NCBI RefSeq assembly: GCF_015686695.1
Contig: NZ_JADPMR010000001.1
Coordinates: forward strand, 2,604,001-2,668,000
Source: Vibrio nitrifigilis
GTDB taxonomy: Bacteria; Pseudomonadota; Gammaproteobacteria; Enterobacterales; Vibrionaceae
Direction: 5' to 3'
DNA length: 64,000 bases
The notes under the pieces were generated by a model. The model ran no database searches and was not told where the DNA came from. It worked only from the letters and a program-made list of their open reading frames with translations. Shown piece by piece: positions 52,944-61,853 of this stretch (positions within the stretch are counted from its first letter, which is position 1; each line of letters opens with the position of its first letter). The translations under genes were made by a program, and so were the position numbers.

Positions 52944-53984
52944 TTAAAGCGCTGTCTCTTCCATCTGAGTCAGGTTCGTATAGCTTTCGAACATACACTC
53001 GGGCGCTAAGTTATTGGTACAAATATCGTAGATTGGTGCCGCCATATCTCCACGCTGTATATGCTGTGCGAGCTCTTTTTTCACGGTGACCCAAGCATAG
53101 TTAGGCTGGATGGCATCTGGATTATTAATGATATAGCCCACACCTAATTTATAAGCTTTGCCTTGCTTTAGCCGTGAAAACTCGATTTCCATTTTCGCCT
53201 TTACATTGTTACTGGTTCCTAAGGCTATTTTTACGAGATAAGAGTCACCATTGTCCGTTTTTCTGAGCTGTAGCACTGGGCCAACGGGTTTGATGTAGTT
53301 AGCCACATCATTTTTATGATAAAGCACGGCTTTACGCGCGGCATTCACGATCATTGCTTGTTGGTGGGCTTGGCTCATAGGACATCGGTGTGTCGGCACT
53401 TTTGGGGTGATGGTCGCAGTTTGCTTACCGATCATATCAACCGCTGCTATTTCTTTGTCTGCCTTCACATCGTAGATATGGGCGGTAACTTTGACGGTTT
53501 GAGCATAAAAGCATGTAGTAGGAACCGACTGAAGTTCACCTTTTCGGCCCTTATATTGATATCCCTGTTCGAACCGACTGGTTAACGGCTCAACGTTAAT
53601 ACGAGGGTAAATCATGTAATCCGACGAAGGGATAAGAGCGGTAAGATTCGGTGATACCTGTAATATTTCGCTTCTTATCATTTGGTCGGTTTGTGCTATG
53701 CCTGTTCTATCCGTTAGTTGATTGCCTGTTTCTAATACTAATGATTCGATTTGTTGTTGAATTGTTTGGACAAGAGGGGCCTTAGGCACTCGGAGCTTAA
53801 TTTGTTCAAAGTCTGGCGAGGTAATCGGAATAGCCTCGGGTAAGACAAAAATCTGTTTGCTCTGCGACTTTTTTATCGGCTCTGCTGCATTGGTAATATA
53901 GACAGGAGAACTACTGAGCTCGGGAAAAACACAGCCAGAGAGTTGACTCGTTAAAATGAGAAATAAACATCCTTTTTTTATCAT
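52944..53984 (-). CDS. Uncharacterised lipoprotein
   Basis: A 346-residue protein with signal peptide and lipobox (SQLSGC, cysteine near residue 18), so probably lipid-anchored. The body is mixed alpha/beta with several cysteines (TTCFYAQ, HRCPMSQ, DICTNNLAPEC) that could form disulphides. The repeated pattern of an IFVLPEAIP strand and helices recalls CsgG/LpoB-like folds, but I cannot name a family. A ribosome site AGAGTGG lies before the start. It appears to be a single gene. Confidence 0.7.
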   Translation of the reverse strand: MIKKGCLFLILTSQLSGCVFPELSSSPVYITNAAEPIKKSQSKQIFVLPEAIPITSPDFEQIKLRVPKAPLVQTIQQQIESLVLETGNQLTDRTGIAQTDQMIRSEILQVSPNLTALIPSSDYMIYPRINVEPLTSRFEQGYQYKGRKGELQSVPTTCFYAQTVKVTAHIYDVKADKEIAAVDMIGKQTATITPKVPTHRCPMSQAHQQAMIVNAARKAVLYHKNDVANYIKPVGPVLQLRKTDNGDSYLVKIALGTSNNVKAKMEIEFSRLKQGKAYKLGVGYIINNPDAIQPNYAWVTVKKELAQHIQRGDMAAPIYDICTNNLAPECMFESYTNLTQMEETAL

Positions 53985-54159
53985 AATCCACTCTTTGGCC
54001 GCTTCTGTTAATGGGTGATCAGTCGATATTCAGATTTGGTTAGAATCGTATTTAATGTGCTTTACCTTAAATACTTTAGGTGTATAGAGCTTAGTATTAA
54101 AGGTTGTGAGCCATTAAGAAAGCTCTTTATGTTGAATGATAATAGACAATAGATTGTAT

Positions 54160-54345
54160 CTATTCGTTATTGATTTCATCTAATGTATTTTTCATTGTCT
54201 CTTTACCATGTTCAATTGTATCGTTTACATGCTCTTGAATGGATTCGACTCGATCTTGTCCCACTTTTCCAGTGATATCATCTTTATACGTCACTCCAAG
54301 ATATATACCGATTACAACAAGAATGATTACAATATATTTCAGCAT
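54160..54345 (-). CDS. Small single-helix membrane protein
   Basis: A 61-residue protein with an N-terminal membrane helix (MLKYIVIILVVIGIYLGV) and a charged amphipathic tail with several E/H/K, ending MKNTLDEINNE. AAAGGAACG lies upstream of the start, supporting translation. No family recognised; it resembles small stress-related envelope proteins in layout only. Confidence 0.6.
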   Translation of the reverse strand: MLKYIVIILVVIGIYLGVTYKDDITGKVGQDRVESIQEHVNDTIEHGKETMKNTLDEINNE

Positions 54346-54598
54346 AATAAACGTTCCTTTCGGTTTTATGTCTTATCTCGCGACAACCTTTTAATCAGTT
54401 TATAGTACATATGTTGCAAAGCATACTAGTAATAATTATTACTATGTATTTTAAGTTCATAGGGTGATCTGGATTAAATCTGGAATTTTTCATTTTTATG
54501 GATATACCTAAATCACATTAAAATACTGTTGCAGCGAAACCCCATTTTCTCTTAGTCAAGACACTGATTTTAAAGTATAAGAATTCTATGATTGGAAA

Positions 54599-55195
54599 TC
54601 AGGATACAATATTTTTTAAATAAGGAAGGAGTTCCTTATCAAACCATGAATTGCGTCTAAGCCAAATATTATTTCTTGGAGATGGGTGAGGGAGTGGGAT
54701 TTTTTCTGGAGCCCAGTGTTGCCAGTTTTTTACTGTTTCAGTCAATGTTTTGGGTTTGTCTTGCAGGTAATAGTTTTGTGCGTACTGACCAATTAATAAT
54801 GTGGTTTTGATGTTAGGTAATAAGGTTAATAGCTTTTCATGCCATAGGGGGGCGCACTCTTTACGTGGTGGTAAATCGCCGCTATTGCCTTTGCCCGGAT
54901 AGCAAAACCCCATAGGAATGATGGCGACTTTGGTTGGATCGTAAAACGTTTCTTTGTCGAGGTTTAACCATTGGCGTAAGCGATCGCCGCTGGGATCATT
55001 CCATGGAATGGAGGTCGCGTGCACTTTCGTACCAGGAGCCTGACCGATGATCAGCAATTGTGCATTATGATGAGCTTGGATGACTGGATTGGCTCCTAGC
55101 GGTAAATGAGGCTCACAGGTGCGGCATTGGCGCACCTGCTGCATTAAAATGGTCAGGTCATCACTTGACCTGAGTTGCTTAGTAACCTTTGTCAA
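54599..55195 (-). CDS. Uracil-DNA glycosylase superfamily protein
   Basis: A 198-residue protein with LLIIGQAPGTKVHATSIPWNDPSG (motif G-Q-A-P-G), CRTCEPHLPL at the N-terminus and LPHPSPRNNIW near the end, the H-P-S-P of the UDG fold. It is a member of the family 4/5-like or uncharacterised branch; no complete four-cysteine iron-sulphur set is visible. DNA base excision is likely but untested for this branch. It overlaps the upstream dehydrogenase gene by 17 bases. Confidence 0.8.
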   Translation of the reverse strand: MTKVTKQLRSSDDLTILMQQVRQCRTCEPHLPLGANPVIQAHHNAQLLIIGQAPGTKVHATSIPWNDPSGDRLRQWLNLDKETFYDPTKVAIIPMGFCYPGKGNSGDLPPRKECAPLWHEKLLTLLPNIKTTLLIGQYAQNYYLQDKPKTLTETVKNWQHWAPEKIPLPHPSPRNNIWLRRNSWFDKELLPYLKNIVS

Positions 55196-56105
55196 AGCTT
55201 ACCTCGTTATCTAAGCGGAACCCTGTACACCACAAATCGTAGTTATGAATGAATTGTTCGAGTACTTGGCTTGGAAAACTTAATGCCGCAATGTGCGGAG
55301 TAACAGTAATTGCGTGATTTTTCCAATATGGATGCTGCTCAGGGAGCGGCTCTTGCTCAAATACGTCAAGGAAAGCGTGTTCCACATAGCCCTTATCGAT
55401 GGCGTTAAGTAAGTCTGACTCAACCACGGTTTTCCCTCGTCCGACATTAAAGACTAATGTGCGAAAACAATGGGAGAGAACCTCCTCATTGATGAGGCCT
55501 CGGGTTTGTTCCGTATCGGGTAAGGTATTTACGATAATATTGGCTTGTGAAAGCGCCGCACTGAGTTCATTAGCATGATAGGTGCGACTAAATTTCCCTG
55601 CTTTAGGGGGGATACCACTGCTGTTTATCCCAATAACATCAATGCCTAATCCTGATGCGGCATGACTGAGATGAGAGCCAATCGAGCCGGTGCCGAGTAT
55701 CGCCATCACCTTGCCCGAGAGCGATTCATAGAGATGCGGAGTCCATTGCTCTGCGCTTTGCTGTTGACGATATAAAGGAAAGTGGCGGTAATGACTAATG
55801 ATATAGCCGATTACGTATTCAGAAATAAGCTGGCCAAAAATACCTTTAATATTGGTCAGTAGGTAATCGGTGCGTTTTGGGTGGAGTGTTAGGGCATCGA
55901 CACCAGCATATACTGACTGGACCCATTCTACGTTAGGAAAATCGTTGATACACGATGCGGCCATTGGTGGTGCGGCTAACAAGATAGTCGCTTCTGCACG
56001 GTTATCTGTGATTGTTAGGCCATCAAGGTGAGTGTTTTCTATCGCTTGGCGGTAAATATCGTCGTGTTCAGTTAAAATATACAAGTGATGGTTAAAATTG
56101 TTCAT
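55179..56105 (-). CDS. D-2-hydroxyacid dehydrogenase (GhrA-like)
   Basis: A 308-residue NAD(P)H enzyme. The dinucleotide motif VMAILGTGSIGSHLSHAA, NTLPDTEQTRGLINEEVL, VFNVGRGKTVVES, and the catalytic Arg, Glu (DVFEQEPLP) and His (TPHIAALS) are all present. It would reduce glyoxylate, hydroxypyruvate or a related 2-ketoacid. It is the first gene of a two-gene unit with the glycosylase-like protein. Confidence 0.88.
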   Translation of the reverse strand: MNNFNHHLYILTEHDDIYRQAIENTHLDGLTITDNRAEATILLAAPPMAASCINDFPNVEWVQSVYAGVDALTLHPKRTDYLLTNIKGIFGQLISEYVIGYIISHYRHFPLYRQQQSAEQWTPHLYESLSGKVMAILGTGSIGSHLSHAASGLGIDVIGINSSGIPPKAGKFSRTYHANELSAALSQANIIVNTLPDTEQTRGLINEEVLSHCFRTLVFNVGRGKTVVESDLLNAIDKGYVEHAFLDVFEQEPLPEQHPYWKNHAITVTPHIAALSFPSQVLEQFIHNYDLWCTGFRLDNEVSFDKGY

Positions 56106-56176
56106 ATTGGTGGCTTTTTTCCCTGCTGGTTATCCAGTACACTGCCGCTGTCTTTTTCTGCAACGATTGAGTGATT

Positions 56177-56764
56177 ATGCTACAGAATCCTTTACAGCTT
56201 CGACTCGAAAAGTTTGAGCCTTGGCAACAGATTACCTTTATGGTCAGTCTATGTGAACGTATGTATCCAAACTATGCGGTTTTTTGTGAACATACTGAAT
56301 TTGCTCCAGCACGTGTTTACCGAGAAATTCTAGATAGCGTGTGGGAAATTCTTACGGTAAAAAATGCCAAAGTGAATTTTGAGCGCCAGCTAGAGAAATT
56401 GGAAGAACTGATTCCAACTTCACAAGATTATGATTTTTACGCAGTTTACCCTGCAATTGATGCTTGTGAGGCACTGGCTACATTGCTGCATGGCTTGCTT
56501 GATCGTGATAATTTATTGGAATTTGTTTTAGATGTTAGCCAAGTATCGGTGCGTACGGTTGCTCAATTAGAAGAAGCACAAGGTAGTGAAGAAATCACTA
56601 ACGAAAACCAAAAGAGTAATGAAGCGGTATGCGCAGAATGGGATGTGCAGTGGGCAATTTTCCGACCTTTGAAAGAAGCACAAGAGCGTGACATTCAATT
56701 AATAAAAGACTTACGTTTAGAGCTGCGCGAAGAAAACATCAGTAATATTGGTATGAGTGTGTAA
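56177..56764 (+). CDS. DUF416 (YjaG) family protein
   Basis: A 195-residue acidic, mostly helical protein with LRLEKFEPWQQITFMVSLCE, RMYPNYAVFCE and YPAIDACEALATLLHGLL, matching YjaG of E. coli and Vibrio. Function unknown. ATG 56177 is preferred to GTG 56171. It is followed by a terminator shared with the convergent bglF. Confidence 0.85.
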   Translation: MLQNPLQLRLEKFEPWQQITFMVSLCERMYPNYAVFCEHTEFAPARVYREILDSVWEILTVKNAKVNFERQLEKLEELIPTSQDYDFYAVYPAIDACEALATLLHGLLDRDNLLEFVLDVSQVSVRTVAQLEEAQGSEEITNENQKSNEAVCAEWDVQWAIFRPLKEAQERDIQLIKDLRLELREENISNIGMSV

Positions 56765-56793
56765 GCTAACGCTTATCAATGCCGATATACAAA

Positions 56794-56826
56794 AAGAAGC
56801 CACTCATTTGAGTGGCTTCTTGCTTT
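56794..56826. terminator. Bidirectional terminator between DUF416 gene and bglF
   Basis: The stem AAGAAGCCACT / AGTGGCTTCTT with a CATTTG loop, A-rich on the left and T-containing on the right; serves both convergent genes. Confidence 0.85.
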
Positions 56827-56833
56827 GGGGTCA

Positions 56834-58732
56834 TTACACCAAAGATAAGATAGGTGAACGAGCGTCTATATGCGGTTGGTTGGAGGAAGGTAAAACGTCG
56901 AGATACTCTTCGGTGTTTGTGATGATGACTGGTGTTGTCACGTCATAACCCTTCGCACGAATAGCTTCTATATCAAATTTCAGCAGTACGTCACCTTGGC
57001 TAACCCGTTGACCCTCTTTGACTTGAGGCGTGAAAAATTCACCATTGAGTTGAACGGTATCAAGGCCTACGTGAATTAATACTTCAGCGCCGTGATCGCT
57101 TTTTAAGCCAAAGGCATGATTGGTTTTGAAGATGGATTCGACGATGCCATCAACGGGTGAATATAGGGTGCCGTCATCGGGAATAATCGCGATGCCTTTG
57201 CCCATGAGTTCACTGGCGAACGTTTCATCCTCTACACCTTTTAAATCAATTACTTCACCAAAAAATGGGCTGCTTAATGTTTCTTTTTCAGGTTTCGATA
57301 GTGTATGAGCTTGTGCGGCTGGTGGTGTTTGTGGCACTGGTTCTTCATTCGTTTCTTCATGGTAGAAGGTCACCACTAAAACAGCAGGTACAATAATGCC
57401 AACGATAGCGGCAATAATGGCACCGTAAACACTCATATCAATCCCGGTATCTGGGATATATTGTGCGATACTGAAGATGGCTGGAATCCCCATCGAAAAG
57501 ACTTTAGTACCAAAGAAACCAATGATACCGCCCCCGATAGCGCCACCAATACAACCAAATATAAACGGTTGTTTACGGGGTAGGTTCAAACCGTAGACTG
57601 CGGGTTCAGTGATACCGAAGAATCCACTTATACCGACTGAGCCTGCTAAAGCGCGTGTTTGTTTGTTCTTAGCAATAATAAAGATACCTAATGCCGCCCC
57701 CACTTGACCGAATACGGCTGGGAGAGTCATTGGACCAAATACATCGAAGCCATTGACAGTTAAGTTATTGATAAACACGGGCGCTAAGCCCCAATGTAAG
57801 CCAAAAATTACCAAAACTTGCCATAGAGCGCCCATGATCATACCGGCGATGACCGGGCTGGCTGAGTATACAAACATAAATGCAGCTGATAGACCTTCAC
57901 CAATCATGGTGGCAATAGGGCCGATCACTAAGAAGGTGAGAGGTACAGTAATTAGCAAACATAAGAAAGGCGTGAACAAGTTTTTAATTGAATCAGGCAA
58001 CCATTGATTAAAGCGTTTCTCGAGTATGACGTTAAACCAACAAGCAAGAATAATAGGGATAACAGAGGAGGCATAGTTCATGTAGCTGATTGGGATACCG
58101 AGGAAATATTCACTTGGAATCGTCTTTCCTGATAATTCTGCAGCAAAGATAGCATTAAAGTGTCCCATTACATCTGGGTGAACCAGAGCAGCACCTATTG
58201 CCATTCCAATAAACGGCTTACCACCAAATTTTTTCGCTGCGGTATAACCAAGGAAAATAGGCAGGAAGTAGAACATACCATCCGCGGCCGCGTTCATGAC
58301 GCGGTGAGTTCCTCCGGATGCATCCATCCAGCTCATTGCGACACAGAGTGCAATTAAGCCTTTTAAAATACCGGCTCCTGCCATAATGCCAAGAATAGGG
58401 GCAAAGATGCTGGAGATAATATCAATAACGCGATTAAGGATCGTTTGATCAGAGGCGGCTGAGTCCGCATCTTCAGAAGGAGCACCGATATAGGGTTGAA
58501 TGGCGTCGAAAACACTGGATACATGATTACCAATCACAACTTGAAATTGGCCACCGCTTTTTACCACGGTAATAACACCTGGGTTTTGTTTGAGTGCTTC
58601 TGCTTGACCCAGAGAGATATCTTTCAGTTGAAAACGTAGCCGAGTGGCGCAGTGAATCAAGCTGGCAACATTGTCTGCACCACCCACTTTTTCCACAATC
58701 TCTTGGGCTAATTCATCGTATTTGTTACTCAT
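56834..58732 (-). CDS. bglF: Beta-glucoside PTS enzyme IIBCA (BglF type)
   Basis: A 632-residue permease in order IIB-IIC-IIA. IIB has the phosphorylated cysteine in LIHCATRLRF (near residue 28). IIC has about ten helices with FFGITEPAVYGLNLP. IIA (from about residue 485) has VLIHVGLDTVQLNG with the active histidine. It imports and phosphorylates aryl-beta-glucosides or cellobiose-like sugars, and in E. coli also controls BglG by phosphorylation. The start is preceded by AGAGGA, which lies inside a 9-bp hairpin, and overlaps the end of a small upstream ORF. Confidence 0.93.
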   Translation of the reverse strand: MSNKYDELAQEIVEKVGGADNVASLIHCATRLRFQLKDISLGQAEALKQNPGVITVVKSGGQFQVVIGNHVSSVFDAIQPYIGAPSEDADSAASDQTILNRVIDIISSIFAPILGIMAGAGILKGLIALCVAMSWMDASGGTHRVMNAAADGMFYFLPIFLGYTAAKKFGGKPFIGMAIGAALVHPDVMGHFNAIFAAELSGKTIPSEYFLGIPISYMNYASSVIPIILACWFNVILEKRFNQWLPDSIKNLFTPFLCLLITVPLTFLVIGPIATMIGEGLSAAFMFVYSASPVIAGMIMGALWQVLVIFGLHWGLAPVFINNLTVNGFDVFGPMTLPAVFGQVGAALGIFIIAKNKQTRALAGSVGISGFFGITEPAVYGLNLPRKQPFIFGCIGGAIGGGIIGFFGTKVFSMGIPAIFSIAQYIPDTGIDMSVYGAIIAAIVGIIVPAVLVVTFYHEETNEEPVPQTPPAAQAHTLSKPEKETLSSPFFGEVIDLKGVEDETFASELMGKGIAIIPDDGTLYSPVDGIVESIFKTNHAFGLKSDHGAEVLIHVGLDTVQLNGEFFTPQVKEGQRVSQGDVLLKFDIEAIRAKGYDVTTPVIITNTEEYLDVLPSSNQPHIDARSPILSLV

Positions 58733-58841
58733 TTATATTGTCCTCTATCACTGCGCAAACAGGTGAACATTCTTTTAGAGGACATTTCGTTATGTATGGC
58801 AGTCCCCAGATAAGAATGTGGTTATGAAAATGCGCTTTCAT
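58725..58841 (-). CDS. 38-codon leader ORF overlapping the bglF start
   Basis: After AAAGGAAA, an ATG at 58841 opens a 38-codon frame (MKAHFHNHILIWGLPYITKC, then 18 more residues). It ends at 58725 and overlaps the first bases of bglF as ATGAGTAA. This is the classic arrangement for translational coupling. The frame runs through the hairpin that hides the bglF ribosome site (58739-58747 with 58776-58784), so a ribosome in the leader would open it. The peptide has His-x-His and three Cys; no family recognised. Confidence 0.5.
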   Translation of the reverse strand: MKAHFHNHILIWGLPYITKCPLKECSPVCAVIEDNINE

Positions 58842-58860
58842 AATCGTTTCCTTTGGTTTG

Positions 58861-58889
58861 GGTCTTGCCTGCTTAACCAGTAACAATCC
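58861..58889 (-). promoter_or_regulatory. BglG-type RAT site upstream of bglF
   Basis: On the minus strand GGATTGTTACTGGTTAAGCA followed by GGCAAGACC matches the ribonucleic antiterminator consensus bound by BglG proteins. No obvious T-rich terminator follows, so it may act on a less regular hairpin downstream (58820-58845) or on the leader. Confidence 0.8.
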
Positions 58890-58976
58890 GAATCAACAAC
58901 TCATTATTTTGCCAAGAATATTTCCTTGGTAGGATGCCCATGAGTAGGGGCATTGGTTATTACCTCATTATGAGGT

Positions 58977-59825
58977 TTAAATAGAACGTCTCAGCCGTTC
59001 AATATGAATGGTGAGAAACATCATCTCTTCTTGAGTCATCGCGTGACGAAACTTCTCTTCGACGAACAAGTAAATTTTTTGTGTACAAGCAAAAGACTGC
59101 GGGTATTGCAATCGTACCGATTGAAAGAGTGCGTCATCATCGCTAGTTACAGATGCACGATGCATCAAACGGTGAGCAAAAAACTTTAAGTGTGTCACTA
59201 AGCGTTGATAATTTAGACTTTCTTCATCTATTTCAATTCGTAATTGATACTTAATGAGTTGGATAATATCGCGAATGAGGTTAGTTATCCCAATCGTGTT
59301 ATGCATGTCTTCACTCAGTTGCGCGTTGACTAAATGCAGAGCAATGAATCCAGCTTCATCTTCAGGAAAAGAGATATTTGAGATGTTTTTGATGATCTCA
59401 AGTGCCTCCATCCCCATGGCAAATTCTTGTGGGTAGAGCTTTTTAATTTCCCACTGCATCGCGTTTTTAATTTCTTTTCCTTGAATACACCGTTCTAATG
59501 CGAAAGAAAGGTGATCAGCTAACGAAATACGAATACTTGGGTGTAATTCACCCGGCAGTTTTTTCTGTGCGGTTTCAACAATGGTTTCTGTTGCTAGTAG
59601 CAGATCGACGGGTATCTCCGCCAACAGTTTGTGATAGCGAAAGTCGATACTGCCATCATCGGTTTGTTCTAAACGGAATATCTTCTCTACCTTATCGAGA
59701 GCAACATCCATCCCCGGCTTCATTTGGAAACCAAGGCCTTTCCCCATAATAACGATCTCTTTGTTATCGTTATCTTTTGAGATAATGACGTTGTTATTTA
59801 ACACTTTTTCAATTTGCATGTTCAC
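58977..59825 (-). CDS. bglG: BglG-family transcriptional antiterminator
   Basis: A 282-residue protein. The RNA-binding CAT domain (residues about 1-56) has VLNNNVIISKDNDNKEIVIM and GKGLGFQ. PRD1 has ADHLSFALER and FIALHLVNA. PRD2 has THLKFFAHRLMHR and FLTIHIERL, each with two conserved histidines phosphorylated by the PTS. It binds RAT sites and prevents termination. A RAT with terminator in its own leader indicates autoregulation, and RATs also lie before bglF and bglA. Confidence 0.94.
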   Translation of the reverse strand: MNMQIEKVLNNNVIISKDNDNKEIVIMGKGLGFQMKPGMDVALDKVEKIFRLEQTDDGSIDFRYHKLLAEIPVDLLLATETIVETAQKKLPGELHPSIRISLADHLSFALERCIQGKEIKNAMQWEIKKLYPQEFAMGMEALEIIKNISNISFPEDEAGFIALHLVNAQLSEDMHNTIGITNLIRDIIQLIKYQLRIEIDEESLNYQRLVTHLKFFAHRLMHRASVTSDDDALFQSVRLQYPQSFACTQKIYLFVEEKFRHAMTQEEMMFLTIHIERLRRSI

Positions 59826-59861
59826 GCACTTTTCCGGCTTGGATTAATAGAAGCTGGATAC

Positions 59862-59912
59862 AAAAAAACCTAGCCCGTAAAAGCTTCTATGGCTTTTATC
59901 GTGTCTAGGTTT
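59862..59912 (-). terminator. BglG-controlled terminator in the bglG leader
   Basis: On the minus strand the AAACCTAG left arm pairs with CTAGGTTTTTTT, with an inner TAAAAGC/GCTTTTA stem. The left arm overlaps the 3' end of the RAT at 59908-59937, the usual exclusive arrangement. Confidence 0.85.
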
Positions 59913-59937
59913 CGCCTGCTAGGAGCAGTAACAATCC
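59908..59937 (-). promoter_or_regulatory. BglG-type RAT site in the bglG leader
   Basis: On the minus strand GGATTGTTACTGCTCCTAGC followed by AGGCGAAACC fits the RAT consensus and overlaps the terminator arm by about five bases. Confidence 0.88.
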
Positions 59938-60108
59938 AATTAAGTTCATATATAACGGCAACCGTTCCCATTATTCAACCAGTAAGTTAATTAATTGTGA
60001 GTTTGCTCTCTTTCGTCTTTTTACTTTGTGAGCCAAAGTAAGCAAATTAATAGTTAATATATAAATATCAGTAACATAGATTATTTTAACGATAAAGTGG
60101 AGTCGTCT

Positions 60109-60126
60109 TGGTGATAGCTATCACAG
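60109..60126. promoter_or_regulatory. CRP-like palindrome in the bglG-bglA divergent region
   Basis: The perfect palindrome GTGATAGCTATCAC (60111-60124) has the GTGA-N6-TCAC spacing of CRP half-sites. It is placed between the divergent bglG and bglA leaders and probably mediates cAMP-CRP activation of both. Confidence 0.7.
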
Positions 60127-60189
60127 GTTTCAATCTTTTCCATTGCCACGTAAGACGATGGTGTTTTAGAGTTTCGGACAGGCAATAAT

Positions 60190-60218
60190 GGATTGTCACT
60201 GCATAAGCAGGCAAGACC
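60190..60218 (+). promoter_or_regulatory. RAT site 1 upstream of bglA
   Basis: GGATTGTCACTGCATAAGCA followed by GGCAAGACC. It has one change (C for T) in the first block compared with the other three sites. It overlaps the terminator that follows. Confidence 0.83.
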
Positions 60219-60282
60219 TTGTATCTATCCAGCAAAATACTGTTTGTATTTTTAGCTGGGCGTAGATATAGGGTTTTTTTTT
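60216..60282 (+). terminator. BglG-controlled terminator 1 of bglA
   Basis: ACCTTGTATCTA...CCAGC pairs, with a few mismatches, with GCTGGGCGTAGATATAGGGT and is followed by a T run to 60282. Confidence 0.78.
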
Positions 60283-60319
60283 GGTCTTTTTTTGCCTAAT
60301 TACTTTTTTAGGGTTTTTC

Positions 60320-60353
60320 GGATTGTTACCGCAGTGACTCTGCGGGCAAAACC
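60320..60353 (+). promoter_or_regulatory. RAT site 2 upstream of bglA
   Basis: GGATTGTTACCGCAGTGACT followed by CTGCGGGCAAAACC. The apical loop is longer than in the other sites, but both internal-loop sequences are conserved. It overlaps the left arm of terminator 2. Confidence 0.83.
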
Positions 60354-60403
60354 TGAAAGCGCACTCCACGTGTGGGGAGTGGTCGTGCTTTCAGGTTTTT
60401 TTT
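60348..60403 (+). terminator. BglG-controlled terminator 2 of bglA
   Basis: AAACCTGAAAGC pairs with GCTTTCAGGTTT and ends in T8; an inner ACTCC/GGAGT stem extends the hairpin. It lies about 35 bases before the bglA start. Confidence 0.87.
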
Positions 60404-60437
60404 GTCTCAACACACCCATACGAGGAGCGTATTTATC

Positions 60438-61853
60438 ATGAGTTTTCAATTTCCCGAATCTTTTTTATGGGGTGGTGCGATTGCTGCCAACCAAGTTGAA
60501 GGTGCTTACCTATCTGATGGTAAAGGGTTATCCACGTCCGATGTGCAACCTAAAGGGGCACATGGTGAATTAGTTGACCGCAAAGCTGGGGATTACAACA
60601 TTAAAGATACGGCGATCGATTTTTATCACCGTTATCCAGAAGATATAGCGCTGTTTGCTGAGATGGGATTTACCTGTCTACGACTGTCAATTGCTTGGAG
60701 TCGGATTTACCCGAATGGTGATGATCTAGAGCCAAATGAAGCAGGATTAGCCTATTACGATCGCATATTTAATGAGTTAGAAAAGCACGATATCACGCCA
60801 TTGGTTACTCTTTCTCATTATGAAATGCCATTGAACTTGGCAAAACAGTATCAAGGCTGGGCCAGTCGTGATGTGATTGAGTGTTTTACTCGCTATGCTA
60901 AAACCGTTTTTGAGCGTTACGGTCACAGAGTAAAACGTTGGCTTACCTTTAATGAAATTAACGTCACTCTTCACGAACCTTTCACCGGTTCTGGCCTACC
61001 AAGAGATTGTACCGAGCAGACGCGTTTTCAGGCGATTCACCATCAATTAGTGGCGAGTGCGAAAGCGGTGAAGCTATGTCATGACATCATTCCTGATGCC
61101 AAAATCGGTAACATGATTTTGGGGGCAATGCTTTACCCATTAACTTGTCATCCAAGCGATATGGTAAAAACCTTAATGCAAAATCGCGAATGGTTGATGT
61201 TTGGTGATATTCAAGCGCGTGGTTATTACCCAAGTTATATGACGCGCAAATTCCGTGATATGGGCGTTGAACTTAATATCACACCAGAAGATGAAGAAGC
61301 GCTGAAAGAAACTATTGATTTCATCTCTTTTAGCTATTACATGACAGGTTGTGCTAGCGCAGATCCTAAGCAAGCGGATAACGCTGATGCCAACATGCTG
61401 CAGATGATTGCAAACCCATATTTAACGGCCTCTGAGTGGGGATGGCAGATCGATCCGGTTGGTCTGCGTTACCTATTGAATTTCTTATACGATCGTTATC
61501 AAAAACCACTCTTTATTGTTGAAAACGGTTTAGGCGAGAAGGACGTACCGAATGAAAGCGGTGAAATCATTGATGATTACCGTATTACCTATCTTAATGA
61601 CCATCTTTATCAAGTTGGTGAAGCCATTCAAGATGGTGTTGAAGTGATGGGATATACCTCTTGGGGCCCAATCGATTTAGTCAGTGCTTCTACTGCGCAA
61701 CTCTCTAAACGCTACGGGTTTATTTATGTTGATCGCGATGATAATGGCGAAGGCTCTCTATCACGCAGTCGTAAGAAAAGTTTCTATTGGTATCAAGATA
61801 TTATTCAATCTCGTGGCGCGACGTTAGCGGCACCAGACCAAGGTCAGTCATGA
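60438..61853 (+). CDS. bglA: 6-phospho-beta-glucosidase (GH1)
   Basis: A 471-residue glycoside hydrolase family 1 enzyme with FLWGGAIAANQVEGAY at the N-terminus. The acid/base Glu is in TFNEIN (Glu173) and the nucleophile in IVENGLG (Glu362). The C-terminal SASTAQLSKRYGFIYVDRD and KKSFYWY segments are typical of enzymes acting on 6-phosphorylated substrates. It splits the phospho-beta-glucoside delivered by BglF. ATG 60438 follows GAGGAG; a longer frame to 60372 lies in the terminator and is rejected. Confidence 0.94.
   Translation: MSFQFPESFLWGGAIAANQVEGAYLSDGKGLSTSDVQPKGAHGELVDRKAGDYNIKDTAIDFYHRYPEDIALFAEMGFTCLRLSIAWSRIYPNGDDLEPNEAGLAYYDRIFNELEKHDITPLVTLSHYEMPLNLAKQYQGWASRDVIECFTRYAKTVFERYGHRVKRWLTFNEINVTLHEPFTGSGLPRDCTEQTRFQAIHHQLVASAKAVKLCHDIIPDAKIGNMILGAMLYPLTCHPSDMVKTLMQNREWLMFGDIQARGYYPSYMTRKFRDMGVELNITPEDEEALKETIDFISFSYYMTGCASADPKQADNADANMLQMIANPYLTASEWGWQIDPVGLRYLLNFLYDRYQKPLFIVENGLGEKDVPNESGEIIDDYRITYLNDHLYQVGEAIQDGVEVMGYTSWGPIDLVSASTAQLSKRYGFIYVDRDDNGEGSLSRSRKKSFYWYQDIIQSRGATLAAPDQGQS

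Noticed and set aside
60372..60437. Longer start for bglA
   Set aside because: The extension is the translation of terminator 2; the ATG at 60438 has GAGGAG at proper distance and gives the family N-terminus.
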